A stretch of 64,000 bases of DNA from Arcticibacterium sp964021845 (GCF_964021845.1 NZ_CAXHZC010000001.1:1116001-1180000), one strand, 5' to 3'. Counted from the stretch's first letter, positions 15,376 to 24,305 are shown. Numbers and translations are program-made. The notes: generated from the letters alone by a model not told the origin.

Positions 15376-17001
15376 TTACCAGATTAAAGTGTATGATTCT
15401 ATTTCTTGTGCACTCCCTATGAGCCGTTGTACCTCGCCTTTCTGCTCTATTTTTACTGCAGTAGCGGACGACAATTCAATATAATATTCGTCTGTCCTAA
15501 ATAAGGTATCACTTAATTTCTCAATAGTTCTGGCTTCTGCCAGTAAATACTTGATATCCTTTTTATCGGCAGATAGAGAAACTTCCATTCCGTTTTTGAC
15601 AGGCTCCAATTTCTGACTTACGGCGGACCCGTTTAAAGAAAAAAGATAAGTTGGAATGCCTTTATTGTCTAAAAAATACTCTTCCAGTTTAAAGTCGTCG
15701 TTCTCCTTTTGAAAGAAACTAGGTTTACCAGATAGTTTAACACTTTGACCCAATGCTTGCAGTATTTGTGGCTCTCCTCTTTGATACCACATTTCGGTTA
15801 CATCCGCAAAATCACCTTTCCAAACATAGAGGAGCGAACCGTTTTCCAAATCAAGGGAATAATGTCTTTTTTGAGGGGTACCCACCGAAATAGCTTTCGT
15901 TCTCTTTTTACCGTCAAAATTCACAAAAGAACGCACTGTTTTAGCCTTAGCGGCATCCGTATGAAGATAAATGCCACCAACTGGTTTATTTACAGGTAAG
16001 TTTTTAGCATCATGAAGTGGATATGGCTTAAAATCCACGCCAGAGACAAAAAGCCCGAAACCTGGAGACCACCAAACTCTTTCATATTCATATTCAAAAC
16101 TGTGATTTCCAGCTTCTAACTCTATTACTTTCGTTTCTGGAATTCTAAAAACAATGTTATCCGAGCCGGCTACTTCTTCGCCATCAATCTTAAATTTTCC
16201 TTTACCTTGGTAATCTACAGTAAAGGCATAAAGGTCTTTTTCTGACACTTTCAAGGTGCCTGTATAGGTTATAACAAACCTTTTGAAATCATGTGGAACA
16301 TTGAATGTCATAGTTTCTGATGTACCGCTAAGGGCAGAACTATTATTAGAATTTTGCGAGTCTTCTATTTTATACTTCAGGTTAGACACACTTATCGGTG
16401 ACTTAGATTTCAATGTAGTATAAGCCATATTTCTTATGGCCATAGTACCTTTTACTAAGTTAATACTTAATGGTGATTCCATTGCCTTTGCATCATTTAG
16501 AAAATAGTTTTCGGAAACAGTAACTCCGTTAATCACTAGCCTTTCTAAAAGGCCTGAATTTGTATCGTGAGAATTGTAAACCAATTCTACTTTTTGCCAA
16601 AGGCCAGTTTCTTTAGAGACATTTTGAGAAGGCTTTAAATCTCCCAGTCCACTTTTAATAGTGCCCATTTGCTCTCCTGACCCATTCCCTAAGCTAATAA
16701 CTAAAGCATTTTGAATAATAAGCGTCGCGTCTGTGCTTTGCGATTGCAAAAACTCAAATTCTAATTTAAAGGAGCTAAATTTCTTTTTGGAGGTCATGCT
16801 GCCACTTCCCAAAGAATAAAGAACGCCCTTGCCATTAGTGATGTCAATTTTGTCTTCAAAAGGGTGGATACTTAGATTTTGGGCTTCCTTCCATGGTTTT
16901 ACCCAATCTGAGCTTTGAAAGGGGGTTAATGGGAAGTCTTGAGCTTGTAAGCTCAGTACAGGAAGCAAGAAGAAGAGTAGCTTCCAAAAGGATAGTTTCA
17001 T
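15376..17001 (-). CDS. Secreted DUF1080-like / PA14-like two-domain protein
   Basis: A 541-residue exported protein. I place the start at the ATG 16999-17001 rather than at an upstream TTG (17023-17025), because the signal peptide (MKLSFWKLLFFLLPVLSLQA) begins there. Residues of about 25-200 look like a concanavalin-type DUF1080 sandwich (3-keto-disaccharide hydrolase family). Residues of about 225-330 resemble a PA14-type carbohydrate-binding domain (VDYQGKGKFKIDGEEV). The last 200 residues are a beta-rich part that I do not recognise. It is followed after 3 bp by the propeller-cupredoxin gene, so the pair is presumably coexpressed. Inference: a periplasmic carbohydrate-active or binding partner of the copper protein. 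Function unproven. Confidence 0.6.
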   Translation of the reverse strand: MKLSFWKLLFFLLPVLSLQAQDFPLTPFQSSDWVKPWKEAQNLSIHPFEDKIDITNGKGVLYSLGSGSMTSKKKFSSFKLEFEFLQSQSTDATLIIQNALVISLGNGSGEQMGTIKSGLGDLKPSQNVSKETGLWQKVELVYNSHDTNSGLLERLVINGVTVSENYFLNDAKAMESPLSINLVKGTMAIRNMAYTTLKSKSPISVSNLKYKIEDSQNSNNSSALSGTSETMTFNVPHDFKRFVITYTGTLKVSEKDLYAFTVDYQGKGKFKIDGEEVAGSDNIVFRIPETKVIELEAGNHSFEYEYERVWWSPGFGLFVSGVDFKPYPLHDAKNLPVNKPVGGIYLHTDAAKAKTVRSFVNFDGKKRTKAISVGTPQKRHYSLDLENGSLLYVWKGDFADVTEMWYQRGEPQILQALGQSVKLSGKPSFFQKENDDFKLEEYFLDNKGIPTYLFSLNGSAVSQKLEPVKNGMEVSLSADKKDIKYLLAEARTIEKLSDTLFRTDEYYIELSSATAVKIEQKGEVQRLIGSAQEIESYTLIW

Positions 17002-17082
17002 ATAAAATAGGATTAATTCGTTCAAATTTATAGAAGTCTATTCGAGATTTCTATTTTTGCGTCACAATTTACGAAAGCAAAA

Positions 17083-17988
17083 ATGAGCAAACCAACTTTA
17101 TTGATTTTAGCTGCCGGAATGGGTAGCAGATATGGCGGAATTAAGCAATTGGACCAATTTGGGCCTAACGGCGAAACTATCATTGATTATTCACTTTATG
17201 ACGCCATCAGAGCAGGTTTTGGTAAAGTAGTCTTTATAATCAGAGAGGAATTAAGAGAGGATTTTGAGAAGACCTTCGGTCCAAAATTGACTGGAAAAAT
17301 AGAATACGATTACGCTATTCAGGGCTTTCAAAGCTACGTTCCTGAGTCTTTAGGAAATATAGAAAGAGCTAAACCTTGGGGCACAGGCCATGCCATGCTA
17401 TGTGCTTGGGAACAAACTGAAACCCCTTTTGCTGTTATAAATGCAGATGATTTTTATGGTGCAGAAGCCTACAAGACAATGGCTGATTTCTTGTCAAATA
17501 ATTCTGATGAGAGCGTTCATGCTATGGTAGGTTATCAAGTAAAAAACACCCTTTCAGAAAACGGAACGGTATCACGCGGTGTTTGTGAGAAAGATGATGA
17601 AGGTTATTTAACTTCCGTGATTGAGCGTACCAAAATTTTAAGAAATGAAGCGGGTCAAATAGAATTTTTAGACAATGGTGAACCAGAACCTTTAGGTGAA
17701 AACACTCCTGTTTCTATGAATTTCTGGGGTTTTATGCCAAGTGCTTTTACCAAAACAAAAGAATACTTTGAGGCTTACGCCAAAGAAAACTATGATGCTC
17801 CTAAAGCTGAGTTTTATATACCAACTATCATGAGTAAAATGATGGGCGAAGGTGTTGGGAAATGTAAGGTTTTTGATACTTCTTCAGATTGGTTCGGAGT
17901 AACATATCCAGATGATAAGCCAGATGTTCAGGCTTCCATTCAAAAGCTAGTGAATGATGGAGCATATCCATTGAAGCTTTGGGAGTAG
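17083..17988 (+). CDS. Sugar-phosphate nucleotidyltransferase family protein
   Basis: A 301-residue cytoplasmic enzyme of the NTP_transferase superfamily (GT-A fold). The nucleotide-binding signature ILAAGMGSRYGGIKQ is at residues 7-21, with FGPNGETIIDYSLYD next to it. NADDFYG carries the metal-binding aspartate, and GTGHAM is the sugar-phosphate loop. Known: relatives make UDP-, dTDP- or GDP-sugars from NTP and sugar-1-phosphate for cell-surface glycans. The exact nucleotide and sugar are not clear. It is divergent from the DUF1080-like gene with an 81-bp gap holding a TATTTTTG motif (17052-17059) that fits a Bacteroidota -7 box. A terminator follows at 18045. Confidence 0.82.
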   Translation: MSKPTLLILAAGMGSRYGGIKQLDQFGPNGETIIDYSLYDAIRAGFGKVVFIIREELREDFEKTFGPKLTGKIEYDYAIQGFQSYVPESLGNIERAKPWGTGHAMLCAWEQTETPFAVINADDFYGAEAYKTMADFLSNNSDESVHAMVGYQVKNTLSENGTVSRGVCEKDDEGYLTSVIERTKILRNEAGQIEFLDNGEPEPLGENTPVSMNFWGFMPSAFTKTKEYFEAYAKENYDAPKAEFYIPTIMSKMMGEGVGKCKVFDTSSDWFGVTYPDDKPDVQASIQKLVNDGAYPLKLWE

Positions 17989-18044
17989 ATTTTACTTCTT
18001 AGGCATTTTTTGAAGCAAACCTGTCTGCCGTTGGTAGAGATTAG

Positions 18045-18074
18045 GCACGGATAGTTATTATTCGTGCTTTTTTT
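18045..18074 (+). terminator. Rho-independent terminator of the nucleotidyltransferase gene
   Basis: GCACGGATA pairs with TATTCGTGC (one G-T pair) around a short loop and is followed by seven T. It lies 57 bp after the stop codon. Confidence 0.75.
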
Positions 18075-18092
18075 ATTGTTGAGTCTATATTT

Positions 18093-18267
18093 TTCAACCC
18101 TTCCAGGGTTGCGGTAAACTCTTCGTTTTGTCTTTCTATTCACATTTAACCCCTTCGGGCTTGTACAAGCATCGATTGTTTGGGAAGGCAGGCAAGCCCG
18201 AATGGGCTTGAAAACGAATAGAAGAGTATTAAGATTCAGAGGAAAGAAGCCTGAAGGGCTTCAATAT
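18093..18267. repeat. Structured intergenic repeat, tandem copy 1
   Basis: A 175-bp unit that recurs at 18330-18506. It contains small hairpins, AACCCTTCCAGGGTT, AAGCCCGAATGGGCTT and AAGCCTGAAGGGCTT. The left half is an imperfect reverse complement of the right half (TCTATTCAcATTTAACCCC against CAAGCCC...GAATAGAAGAG), so the whole unit can fold into one long hairpin. No gene is visible inside. Confidence 0.7.
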
Positions 18268-18329
18268 CAATCAGGCTACTTATAAATAGTCAGTACCTTT
18301 TTTTATCCATCGGTTGTTGTTACACATAT

Positions 18330-18506
18330 TTCAACCCTTTCAGGGTTTTGGTAAATTCTACGTTTTATTTTCTATTCATATTTAACCCATTCAGGGTTAT
18401 TGATTACGCTAAACAATTCGAAAGAGAGTTTTCAAGCCCGAATGGGCTTGAATATGAATAGAAGAGTATTAAAATCCGCGGTTAGAAGCCTGAAGGGCTT
18501 CAATAT
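18330..18506. repeat. Structured intergenic repeat, tandem copy 2
   Basis: Second copy of the unit at 18093-18267, more regular: AACCCTTTCAGGGTT, AACCCATTCAGGGTT, AAGCCCGAATGGGCTT, AAGCCTGAAGGGCTT, with CTATTCATATTTAA on the left mirrored by TTGAATATGAATAG on the right. The copies are about 240 bp apart start to start. Together with copy 1 it fills most of the 625-bp gap between two convergent genes. Confidence 0.7.
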
Positions 18507-18529
18507 TATTCTGCCTTACTCATTTGAAC

Positions 18530-18563
18530 AAAAAAAGACACGGATGCTATTTGTATCCGTGTC
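18530..18563 (-). terminator. Rho-independent terminator of the Gfo/Idh gene
   Basis: A perfect 9-bp stem (GACACGGAT with ATCCGTGTC) is followed, on the minus strand, by a run of seven T. It lies about 50 bp after the stop of the oxidoreductase gene. A 14-bp perfect palindrome (GTCTGTCGACAGAC, 18582-18595) lies between them. Confidence 0.72.
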
Positions 18564-18613
18564 AAATCTGTGTTAATCCCTGTCTGTCGACAGACTGCCG
18601 TGCTATAAGAACG

Positions 18614-19624
18614 CTACCCTTTCTTCACTTCCTCTATAACTCTAATCTGCTCTGCCACTTCTTCAGGCTTGATGATAGGCTCTGCTCCGTTAAGGATTAC
18701 ATCGGCCAGGTTATTATAAAGCTGCATCCAGTCGCCAGGGAAGGTATCTATCTCCCCTTTCATTTCCATACCGGCAAGGTTGGCTGTTAATTGACCATTG
18801 TTTTCAACAGCCTCAAAACCGAAATCAGCATGAACACCAGGAAGCATTCCTGCTTTCAAATGGTCTTCTTGAGGGTCTAAACCATGTTTTATGAATGAAC
18901 CATTGGTTCCATGAATCGAGTACCTCGGTTCAAATTCCTTCACCATTAAGCTGGCACTTAATTTCACTTTTACTTTGCCATAATTCATATTCATGTTAAA
19001 AGCATCATCTATAGTGCTGTTTTCTCTTTGAGTGAAAACCTCGCCATTCACACTCTCAGGATTACCAAAAAGATATATGGCTTGGTCAATAAGGTGAGCT
19101 CCTAAATCATAAATTATTCCGTTGGCAGGCGTTACCGCTTCTTTCCAAGGCTTTTTATTTAAAATTGGATTATATCGGTGCCATCTGGCTTCATAAGAAA
19201 GTATTTCACCTAAAACACCTGACTCTATCACTCTTTTGACAGTCATAAAGTCACCATCAAAACGTCTGTTTTGATAAATCATCAGTGTTTTATTCACCTT
19301 TTTGCAAAGCTCCACTAATTCCTGAGCTTCTTCATAGGTAGCCGTCATTGGTTTTTCTACCAAAACATGCTTACCAGCGTTCAGAGCCTTCTTACAATAG
19401 TCGAAATGCGTACTACTAGGCGAACAAATAGAAATTAGGTCAATCTCAGGGTCAGCCAAAAGCTGGTCTAAATCTACGGCCTTTTGCGTGCCTTTGAACA
19501 AATCTTGTCCAATGTCTTGCGATGTGACTATATATTTTAAATCAAAATTTGGGTGTAACACAAAATATGGTGCTTGTAACCATCTACCTGAGAGTCCGAA
19601 ACCTACTAATCCTACTTTTATCAT
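18614..19624 (-). CDS. Gfo/Idh/MocA-family NAD(P)-dependent oxidoreductase
   Basis: A 336-residue cytoplasmic dehydrogenase. The N-terminal Rossmann fold has VGLVGFGLSGRWLQAPYF, and the family signature VLVEKPMTATYEEA is at about residues 91-104, with the EKP lysine expected to be catalytic. The C-terminal alpha/beta domain contains GIIYDLGAHLIDQAIYLFG, whose histidine is typical of the active site. Known: these enzymes oxidise or reduce sugars, inositols and related polyols. The substrate here is unknown. The length is normal and the ATG start is clear. A terminator lies downstream, and a 162-bp gap separates it from lysA on the same strand. Confidence 0.86.
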   Translation of the reverse strand: MIKVGLVGFGLSGRWLQAPYFVLHPNFDLKYIVTSQDIGQDLFKGTQKAVDLDQLLADPEIDLISICSPSSTHFDYCKKALNAGKHVLVEKPMTATYEEAQELVELCKKVNKTLMIYQNRRFDGDFMTVKRVIESGVLGEILSYEARWHRYNPILNKKPWKEAVTPANGIIYDLGAHLIDQAIYLFGNPESVNGEVFTQRENSTIDDAFNMNMNYGKVKVKLSASLMVKEFEPRYSIHGTNGSFIKHGLDPQEDHLKAGMLPGVHADFGFEAVENNGQLTANLAGMEMKGEIDTFPGDWMQLYNNLADVILNGAEPIIKPEEVAEQIRVIEEVKKG

Positions 19625-19713
19625 GTTTTTAATTGCTATTGGCTTTGAGCCTTTAGCTTTTTATTGGTTGAATACTTTTTTAGTTCTCTGTCGCTTGATA
19701 ACATTTGACTGTT

Positions 19714-19775
19714 TGTCAGATGATAGATGTCGGCAAAATATAAAACATCATGCATCCAACACCAGACATCTGACA
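19714..19775. repeat. Inverted repeat between lysA and the Gfo/Idh gene
   Basis: TGTCAGATG (19714-19722) is exactly reverse-complementary to CATCTGACA (19767-19775), with 44 bases between. It may help end lysA transcription or be a small repeat. There is no proper T-run at the right place, so I do not call it a terminator. Confidence 0.35.
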
Positions 19776-19786
19776 AAATGCCCTTA

Positions 19787-21028
19787 CTACAACTCCACCT
19801 CTACCTGATGTCTCAAAATATCCTCAAAAGTTTCTCTTTCTCTAATAAGATGCGTCCGCTTATTGTAAATTAATACTTCCGCCGGTCGAACTCGTGAGTT
19901 ATAATTTGAAGCCATGCTAAAACAGTAGGCTCCTGCATTTTTCATCGCAATAATATCACCTGGACTTACCACCGGCATTTTTCTATCTTTTCCTAGCGTG
20001 TCTGTTTCACAAATATAACCAACTACGTCATACGTTTCCAGTTTAGATGTGTCAGTATTACTCACGTTTAATATTTCTTGGAAGGCGTCATACATCATTG
20101 GTCTTATCAAATGATTCAATCCTGAATCTACATGTACAAAATTTCTAGCAGGGTTATGCTTAACCACATTACAAGTCATTAAGAATGTACCACTTTCACT
20201 TACAAGGTACTTACCAGGCTCAAACCACAGCTGAACGCTTCTGCCATATCTTTTCTCAAAAGCCGCAAACTCTTGAACCACTTCTTTTCCTATTTCAGCA
20301 ATATCAGTAATGACATCTTCATCATGATAGGCCACTTTAAAACCAGAACCCATGTCAATAAACTCCAGATTTGGAAAGTGCTGTTCTGCCAATTCAAAGG
20401 ACTTTTTCATGGCTTTTACTATCACAGAACCATCCTTAAAGTCAGAGCCATTGTGCTGATGTAAACCAACAATTCTTAAATCATAGGTTTTAACTAGTTC
20501 CAAAACCTTATCAATATGCTGAATAGGAATTCCAAATTTAGAATCAGCATGACCCGTAGAAATTTTAATATTTCCACCCGCCATTATTGCAGGATTAATG
20601 CGAATGGCTATTGGGTGAGCATTGCCATACTTTTGTCCAAACTCCTCCAAAAGGTTTAAACTATCTACATTTAAGCGAATTCCTAATGACAAAGCTTCTT
20701 CAATTTCAGAGAAAGCCACACCGCTGGGTGTATACTGAATCTGGTTTGGCTCATAGCCTGCCTTAAGAGCTAATTGAATTTCCTCTATAGATACTACATC
20801 AATGTCAACGCCATTTTTAAGCATCAATTTCAATATATTAATATTGGTAAGAGCTTTACACGCATATTTCAATTTGACGGTCACGCCATCAAAACCTTTT
20901 CTCATTTTTGAGACCTGCTCCTCTATTTTATTTCCATCATAAACGTATAATGGAGACCCAAATTCTTTTACCAACGCTTCTGGTTGGCGATTCTGAATGC
21001 TATAAATGCCGTTTTCTAAACTAATCAA
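19787..21028 (-). CDS. lysA: Diaminopimelate decarboxylase
   Basis: A 413-residue PLP enzyme that converts meso-diaminopimelate to L-lysine, the last step of lysine synthesis. The fold-type III barrel has the PLP lysine K58 in KYACKALTN, the HQHNGSDF motif, the glycine-rich GSGFKVAY phosphate loop, EPGKYLV, and the CETDTLGKDR segment with the substrate-binding cysteine typical of LysA (alanine racemase-fold relatives such as ornithine decarboxylase differ here). The length matches the family. The start appears to be TTG at 21026-21028 (MISLENGIYS), with no in-frame ATG close by. It is divergent from the PhoD-like gene. Confidence 0.92.
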   Translation of the reverse strand: MISLENGIYSIQNRQPEALVKEFGSPLYVYDGNKIEEQVSKMRKGFDGVTVKLKYACKALTNINILKLMLKNGVDIDVVSIEEIQLALKAGYEPNQIQYTPSGVAFSEIEEALSLGIRLNVDSLNLLEEFGQKYGNAHPIAIRINPAIMAGGNIKISTGHADSKFGIPIQHIDKVLELVKTYDLRIVGLHQHNGSDFKDGSVIVKAMKKSFELAEQHFPNLEFIDMGSGFKVAYHDEDVITDIAEIGKEVVQEFAAFEKRYGRSVQLWFEPGKYLVSESGTFLMTCNVVKHNPARNFVHVDSGLNHLIRPMMYDAFQEILNVSNTDTSKLETYDVVGYICETDTLGKDRKMPVVSPGDIIAMKNAGAYCFSMASNYNSRVRPAEVLIYNKRTHLIRERETFEDILRHQVEVEL

Positions 21029-21181
21029 TGTAACTATGAATTAAATTTTGGCAAAGATATGGAAAGCATTGAAAACTGTTAGGCTATATGTTTTAACTTT
21101 GAAACACATTTATTTTATCATTCTTTATTCCCTTTAAAGGTTTTAAAGATTCTCAAACATCTCAAATAAACTAAAATCAAA

Positions 21182-22513
21182 ATGTTAAAAAGACTTCTAC
21201 CAATTCTTCTTCTCTTTTCTGTACTGAATAGTTTTGGTCAAATTGTGGCTGGACCTATGCTTGGTTACTCAGAAATGCGAGAAGTAATGCTATGGGTACA
21301 AACAGAAAAAACAGCTGTGGTGAAATATAATTATTGGGTTAAAGATGGTGATGGCACCAAGTTCTCAACCGACCCAATTATTACTAAAAAAGGGAATTAC
21401 TACATAGCTAAAGCAATAGCTGAAGACGTTTTGCCTGGTAATAAATACGAATATGAATTAGTCATTGACGGTAAAAAACAAGCTTTTGACTATCCACTTG
21501 AATTTCAAACACAAACCCTATGGCAATACAGAACAGACCCTCCTGCTTTTAAATTTGCAGTAGGAAGCTGTGTTTATACTAACGAACCTGAGTTTGACCG
21601 CCCAGGACGTGGCTATGGTTATACTTTTGACGTTTTTAATAAAATTTATGACGAAAATCCAGACTTTATGGTTTGGGGAGGAGATAATATTTATCTCAGA
21701 GAGGTTGATTGGAATACAAGAAGTGGGATTTATAAAAGATATATTGATTTTAAGCGTCAGCCGGAACTTCAAAAATTATTTGCTAACACACACCATTACG
21801 CTACCTTAGACGACCATGACTATGGCCCAAATGATGCTGATAGGTCTTACTGGGGCAAATCATGGTCATTAGACGCTTTTGAACAAAACTGGGGTAATCC
21901 TAACTATATATTTCCTGGAGAATCTGTCACAGGTACTTTTATGTGGGAAGATGTTCAGTTTTTTATGATGGATAATCGCTCTTTCAGAGCTCCAAATTAT
22001 TTGAATGATGAGTCTAAAGACTACTTTGGAGAGAAACAATTGAATTGGTTAATTGATGCTCTCACAAATAGCCGTGCTCCGTTTAAGTTTGTGGTTACTG
22101 GTGGCCAAGTGATAAACCAAGAGGCACTTTTTGAAAACATGTCTACTTTTCCTGGTGAGCGTAAAAGACTGTTAGATGCTATTGAGCACAATAACATTAG
22201 CGGCGTAGTTTTTATCACAGGAGATAGGCACCATACTTCTTTCAGAAAAATGGAAAGAGAAGGCACCTACCCATTATATGATTTAACCATCTCATCGCTG
22301 ACTTCCGGAATGGCAAAACCTATGGACAAAGAAAGAACGGATTCTGATTTAATTCCAAACACCATTGTTGACGACCTTCAGAATTTCGGCGTTTTAGAGG
22401 TTTCTGGCGGAAGAACTGACCGAGTTTTAAAAATCAACATAGTTGACAACACAGGTGCTTACAGGTGGAATTATGAGATTAAGGCTCGTGATTTAAGAAA
22501 ACCTAGAGATTAA
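21182..22513 (+). CDS. PhoD-like alkaline phosphatase D family protein
   Basis: A 443-residue exported metallophosphoesterase. The signal peptide (ending NSFGQ) precedes a short fibronectin-like N-terminal domain (to about residue 110) and the catalytic domain. Metal-binding motifs are FAVGSCVY, WGGDNIYL, TLDDHDYGPND and FITGDRHHTSF, the last providing the histidine pair. Known: PhoD enzymes are calcium/iron-dependent phosphodiesterases and phosphomonoesterases that release phosphate from nucleotides, phospholipids or teichoic acids. Related family members in Bacteroidota lack a proven substrate. It is probably lipid-free and periplasmic. The msrB gene follows 70 bp later on the same strand. 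Confidence 0.88.
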   Translation: MLKRLLPILLLFSVLNSFGQIVAGPMLGYSEMREVMLWVQTEKTAVVKYNYWVKDGDGTKFSTDPIITKKGNYYIAKAIAEDVLPGNKYEYELVIDGKKQAFDYPLEFQTQTLWQYRTDPPAFKFAVGSCVYTNEPEFDRPGRGYGYTFDVFNKIYDENPDFMVWGGDNIYLREVDWNTRSGIYKRYIDFKRQPELQKLFANTHHYATLDDHDYGPNDADRSYWGKSWSLDAFEQNWGNPNYIFPGESVTGTFMWEDVQFFMMDNRSFRAPNYLNDESKDYFGEKQLNWLIDALTNSRAPFKFVVTGGQVINQEALFENMSTFPGERKRLLDAIEHNNISGVVFITGDRHHTSFRKMEREGTYPLYDLTISSLTSGMAKPMDKERTDSDLIPNTIVDDLQNFGVLEVSGGRTDRVLKINIVDNTGAYRWNYEIKARDLRKPRD

Positions 22514-22583
22514 GCAGTAATAAAATTTGCTATTCTAAACCTCTTTCTTCGCAAACTCGTATGTCTAGTAAAATTATGAAAAT

Positions 22584-23072
22584 ATGAAAAACTTAATTCT
22601 GGTTTTATTAGCCTTAGGTACTTTTAGCTGTTCATCTTCCGCCCAAAAGGGCTTATCTGATGACAAAGACTGCAACATTGAAAAAGTAACAAAGAAGGAT
22701 AAAGAGTGGAAAGCTCAATTGACAGACATGCAGTACAAGGTTGCTCGGCAATCTGGAACAGAACGAGCCTTTACAGGAGTTTATTGGGATAATAAGAAAG
22801 ATGGTATTTATAAATGTATAGGGTGCGACTTACCTCTCTATTCTTCAAAAACTAAATTCAAATCAGGTACAGGCTGGCCTTCTTTTTATGAAGCTATAGA
22901 CCCATGTAATGTAAAAGAAGTTAGGGATATTTCTTTAGGGATGGTTAGAACAGAAGTAATATGTGCAAGGTGTGAGTCTCATTTAGGTCATGTTTTTAAT
23001 GATGGGCCTAAGCCAACGGGAATGAGACATTGCTTAAATTCAGCAAGTTTAAGCTTTGAAGAAAAAATGTAA
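22584..23072 (+). CDS. msrB: Peptide-methionine (R)-S-oxide reductase, lipoprotein form
   Basis: A 162-residue MsrB that repairs oxidised methionine in proteins. The N-terminus (MKNLILVLLALGTFSC) looks like a lipoprotein signal with C16, so it acts in the periplasm. Zinc is held by two CxxC pairs, in KCIGCDLP and ICARCESH. The catalytic core includes GTGWPSF, and the catalytic cysteine C150 is in RHCLNSASL. The full family length after the signal is kept. A strong terminator follows at 23120. Known function; export is an inference from the signal peptide. Confidence 0.93.
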   Translation: MKNLILVLLALGTFSCSSSAQKGLSDDKDCNIEKVTKKDKEWKAQLTDMQYKVARQSGTERAFTGVYWDNKKDGIYKCIGCDLPLYSSKTKFKSGTGWPSFYEAIDPCNVKEVRDISLGMVRTEVICARCESHLGHVFNDGPKPTGMRHCLNSASLSFEEKM

Positions 23073-23119
23073 TTCTGCGTCTAGAATAATATTTGAATAA
23101 CTTTGCTAACTATTAAATT

Positions 23120-23158
23120 TAGGCTTCTTTTTCAATACCGAAAATGAAGCCTATTTTT
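23120..23158 (+). terminator. Rho-independent terminator of msrB
   Basis: TAGGCTTC pairs with GAAGCCTA around an 18-base loop (which itself can pair partly, TTTTC with GAAAA), followed by TTTTTG. Confidence 0.7.
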
Positions 23159-23202
23159 GTTTCAATACTTTTTAAACAAGGCTTTGCCTAAAAATACATT
23201 TC

Positions 23203-24273
23203 ATGGAGAAAAACATAGAATTTCTATACAAATACTTGAACAATGCTTCACCTACTGGTTTTGAATATCCTGGCCAGCAAATATGGTTAGATTATGTAAG
23301 ACCGTTCATTGATGAAACTATCATTGACAATTACGGAACAGCGGTAGGAGTTATAAATCCTGGTCAAGATTATAGTGTGGCTATTGAAGCTCATGCCGAT
23401 GAAATTTCTTGGTTTGTAAACTACATTACGCCAGAAGGGTACATTTATGTTATTAGAAATGGTGGCTCTGACCATCAAATAGCCCCTTCTATGCGTGTTA
23501 ATCTTCACACACGCAAAAACGGGATAATCAAAGGTGTTTTTGGATGGCCGGCTATTCACGTTAGGAATGCTCAAAATGAAGAAGCACCGTCATTAAAGAA
23601 TATTTTTGTTGATGTAGGAGCGTCTACTGCTGAAGAAGTAGCTGAAATGGGCATTACAGTTGGAACTGTCATTACTTTTGAAGATGGTCTAACTGAGCTT
23701 AACAATAAATATTATACTGGAAGAGCTCTTGACAACAGAATGGGCGGTTACATGATTGCAGAAGTAGCTCGTAAACTTCATGAGAACAAGATTAAACTTC
23801 CTTTTACCTTATATGTAGTCAACGCCGTTCAAGAGGAAATTGGGCTTCGTGGTGCAGAAATGATTAGCCGTAAACTAAAGCCAGATGTGGCTATTGTTAC
23901 GGACGTAACGCATGACACGCAGTCGCCTATGTATGACAAAAAGAAATCGGGAGATGTAGCCTGCGGCAAAGGACCAACAGTTTGTTACGGACCTGCGGTT
24001 CAAAACAACCTTTTGAACTTTATAATCGATACTGCCGAGGAAAAGAACATTCCAATACAGCGTCAGGCTACTAGTCGTTCTACAGGAACAGATACTGATG
24101 CTTTTGCTTATTCTGGCGAAGGCGTTCCTTCTGCTTTAATGTCGCTTCCTTTAAAATATATGCATACTACGGTCGAGACAGTTTCAAAAGGTGATGTACA
24201 GTCTTGTATTGATTTGTTTTATGAATTATTGCTAAAATTAGAATCTGGACAAGATTTTAAATATATCAAATAA
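23203..24273 (+). CDS. M42-family glutamyl aminopeptidase/endoglucanase-like protein
   Basis: A 356-residue cytoplasmic dinuclear-metal aminopeptidase. Family landmarks are AHADEISWFV (first metal ligand), the bridging aspartate in GRALDNRMGG, the catalytic glutamate pair in VQEEIGLRGAEM, and TDVTHDTQSP. The C-terminal metal histidine is in MHTTVETV. Known: M42 enzymes form large tetrahedral peptidases that trim peptides from the N-terminus; the former annotation as endoglucanase is misleading. The protein is of normal length, starts at ATG 23203 and is followed by a terminator at 24306. Confidence 0.88.
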   Translation: MEKNIEFLYKYLNNASPTGFEYPGQQIWLDYVRPFIDETIIDNYGTAVGVINPGQDYSVAIEAHADEISWFVNYITPEGYIYVIRNGGSDHQIAPSMRVNLHTRKNGIIKGVFGWPAIHVRNAQNEEAPSLKNIFVDVGASTAEEVAEMGITVGTVITFEDGLTELNNKYYTGRALDNRMGGYMIAEVARKLHENKIKLPFTLYVVNAVQEEIGLRGAEMISRKLKPDVAIVTDVTHDTQSPMYDKKKSGDVACGKGPTVCYGPAVQNNLLNFIIDTAEEKNIPIQRQATSRSTGTDTDAFAYSGEGVPSALMSLPLKYMHTTVETVSKGDVQSCIDLFYELLLKLESGQDFKYIK

Positions 24274-24305
24274 GAGAAATAGCACTATTTCATTTAGATA
24301 ATATT

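Noticed and set aside
18093..18506. CRISPR-like array
   Set aside because: There are only two long units, each internally palindromic, with no short direct repeats separated by unique spacers and no cas genes nearby.
19714..19775. Terminator of lysA
   Set aside because: The 9-bp arms are perfect, but the 44-base spacer and missing T-run make a classical terminator unlikely; kept only as an inverted repeat.
21029..21181. Lysine riboswitch upstream of lysA
   Set aside because: The short divergent leader shows no long conserved multi-stem structure; nothing supports it.
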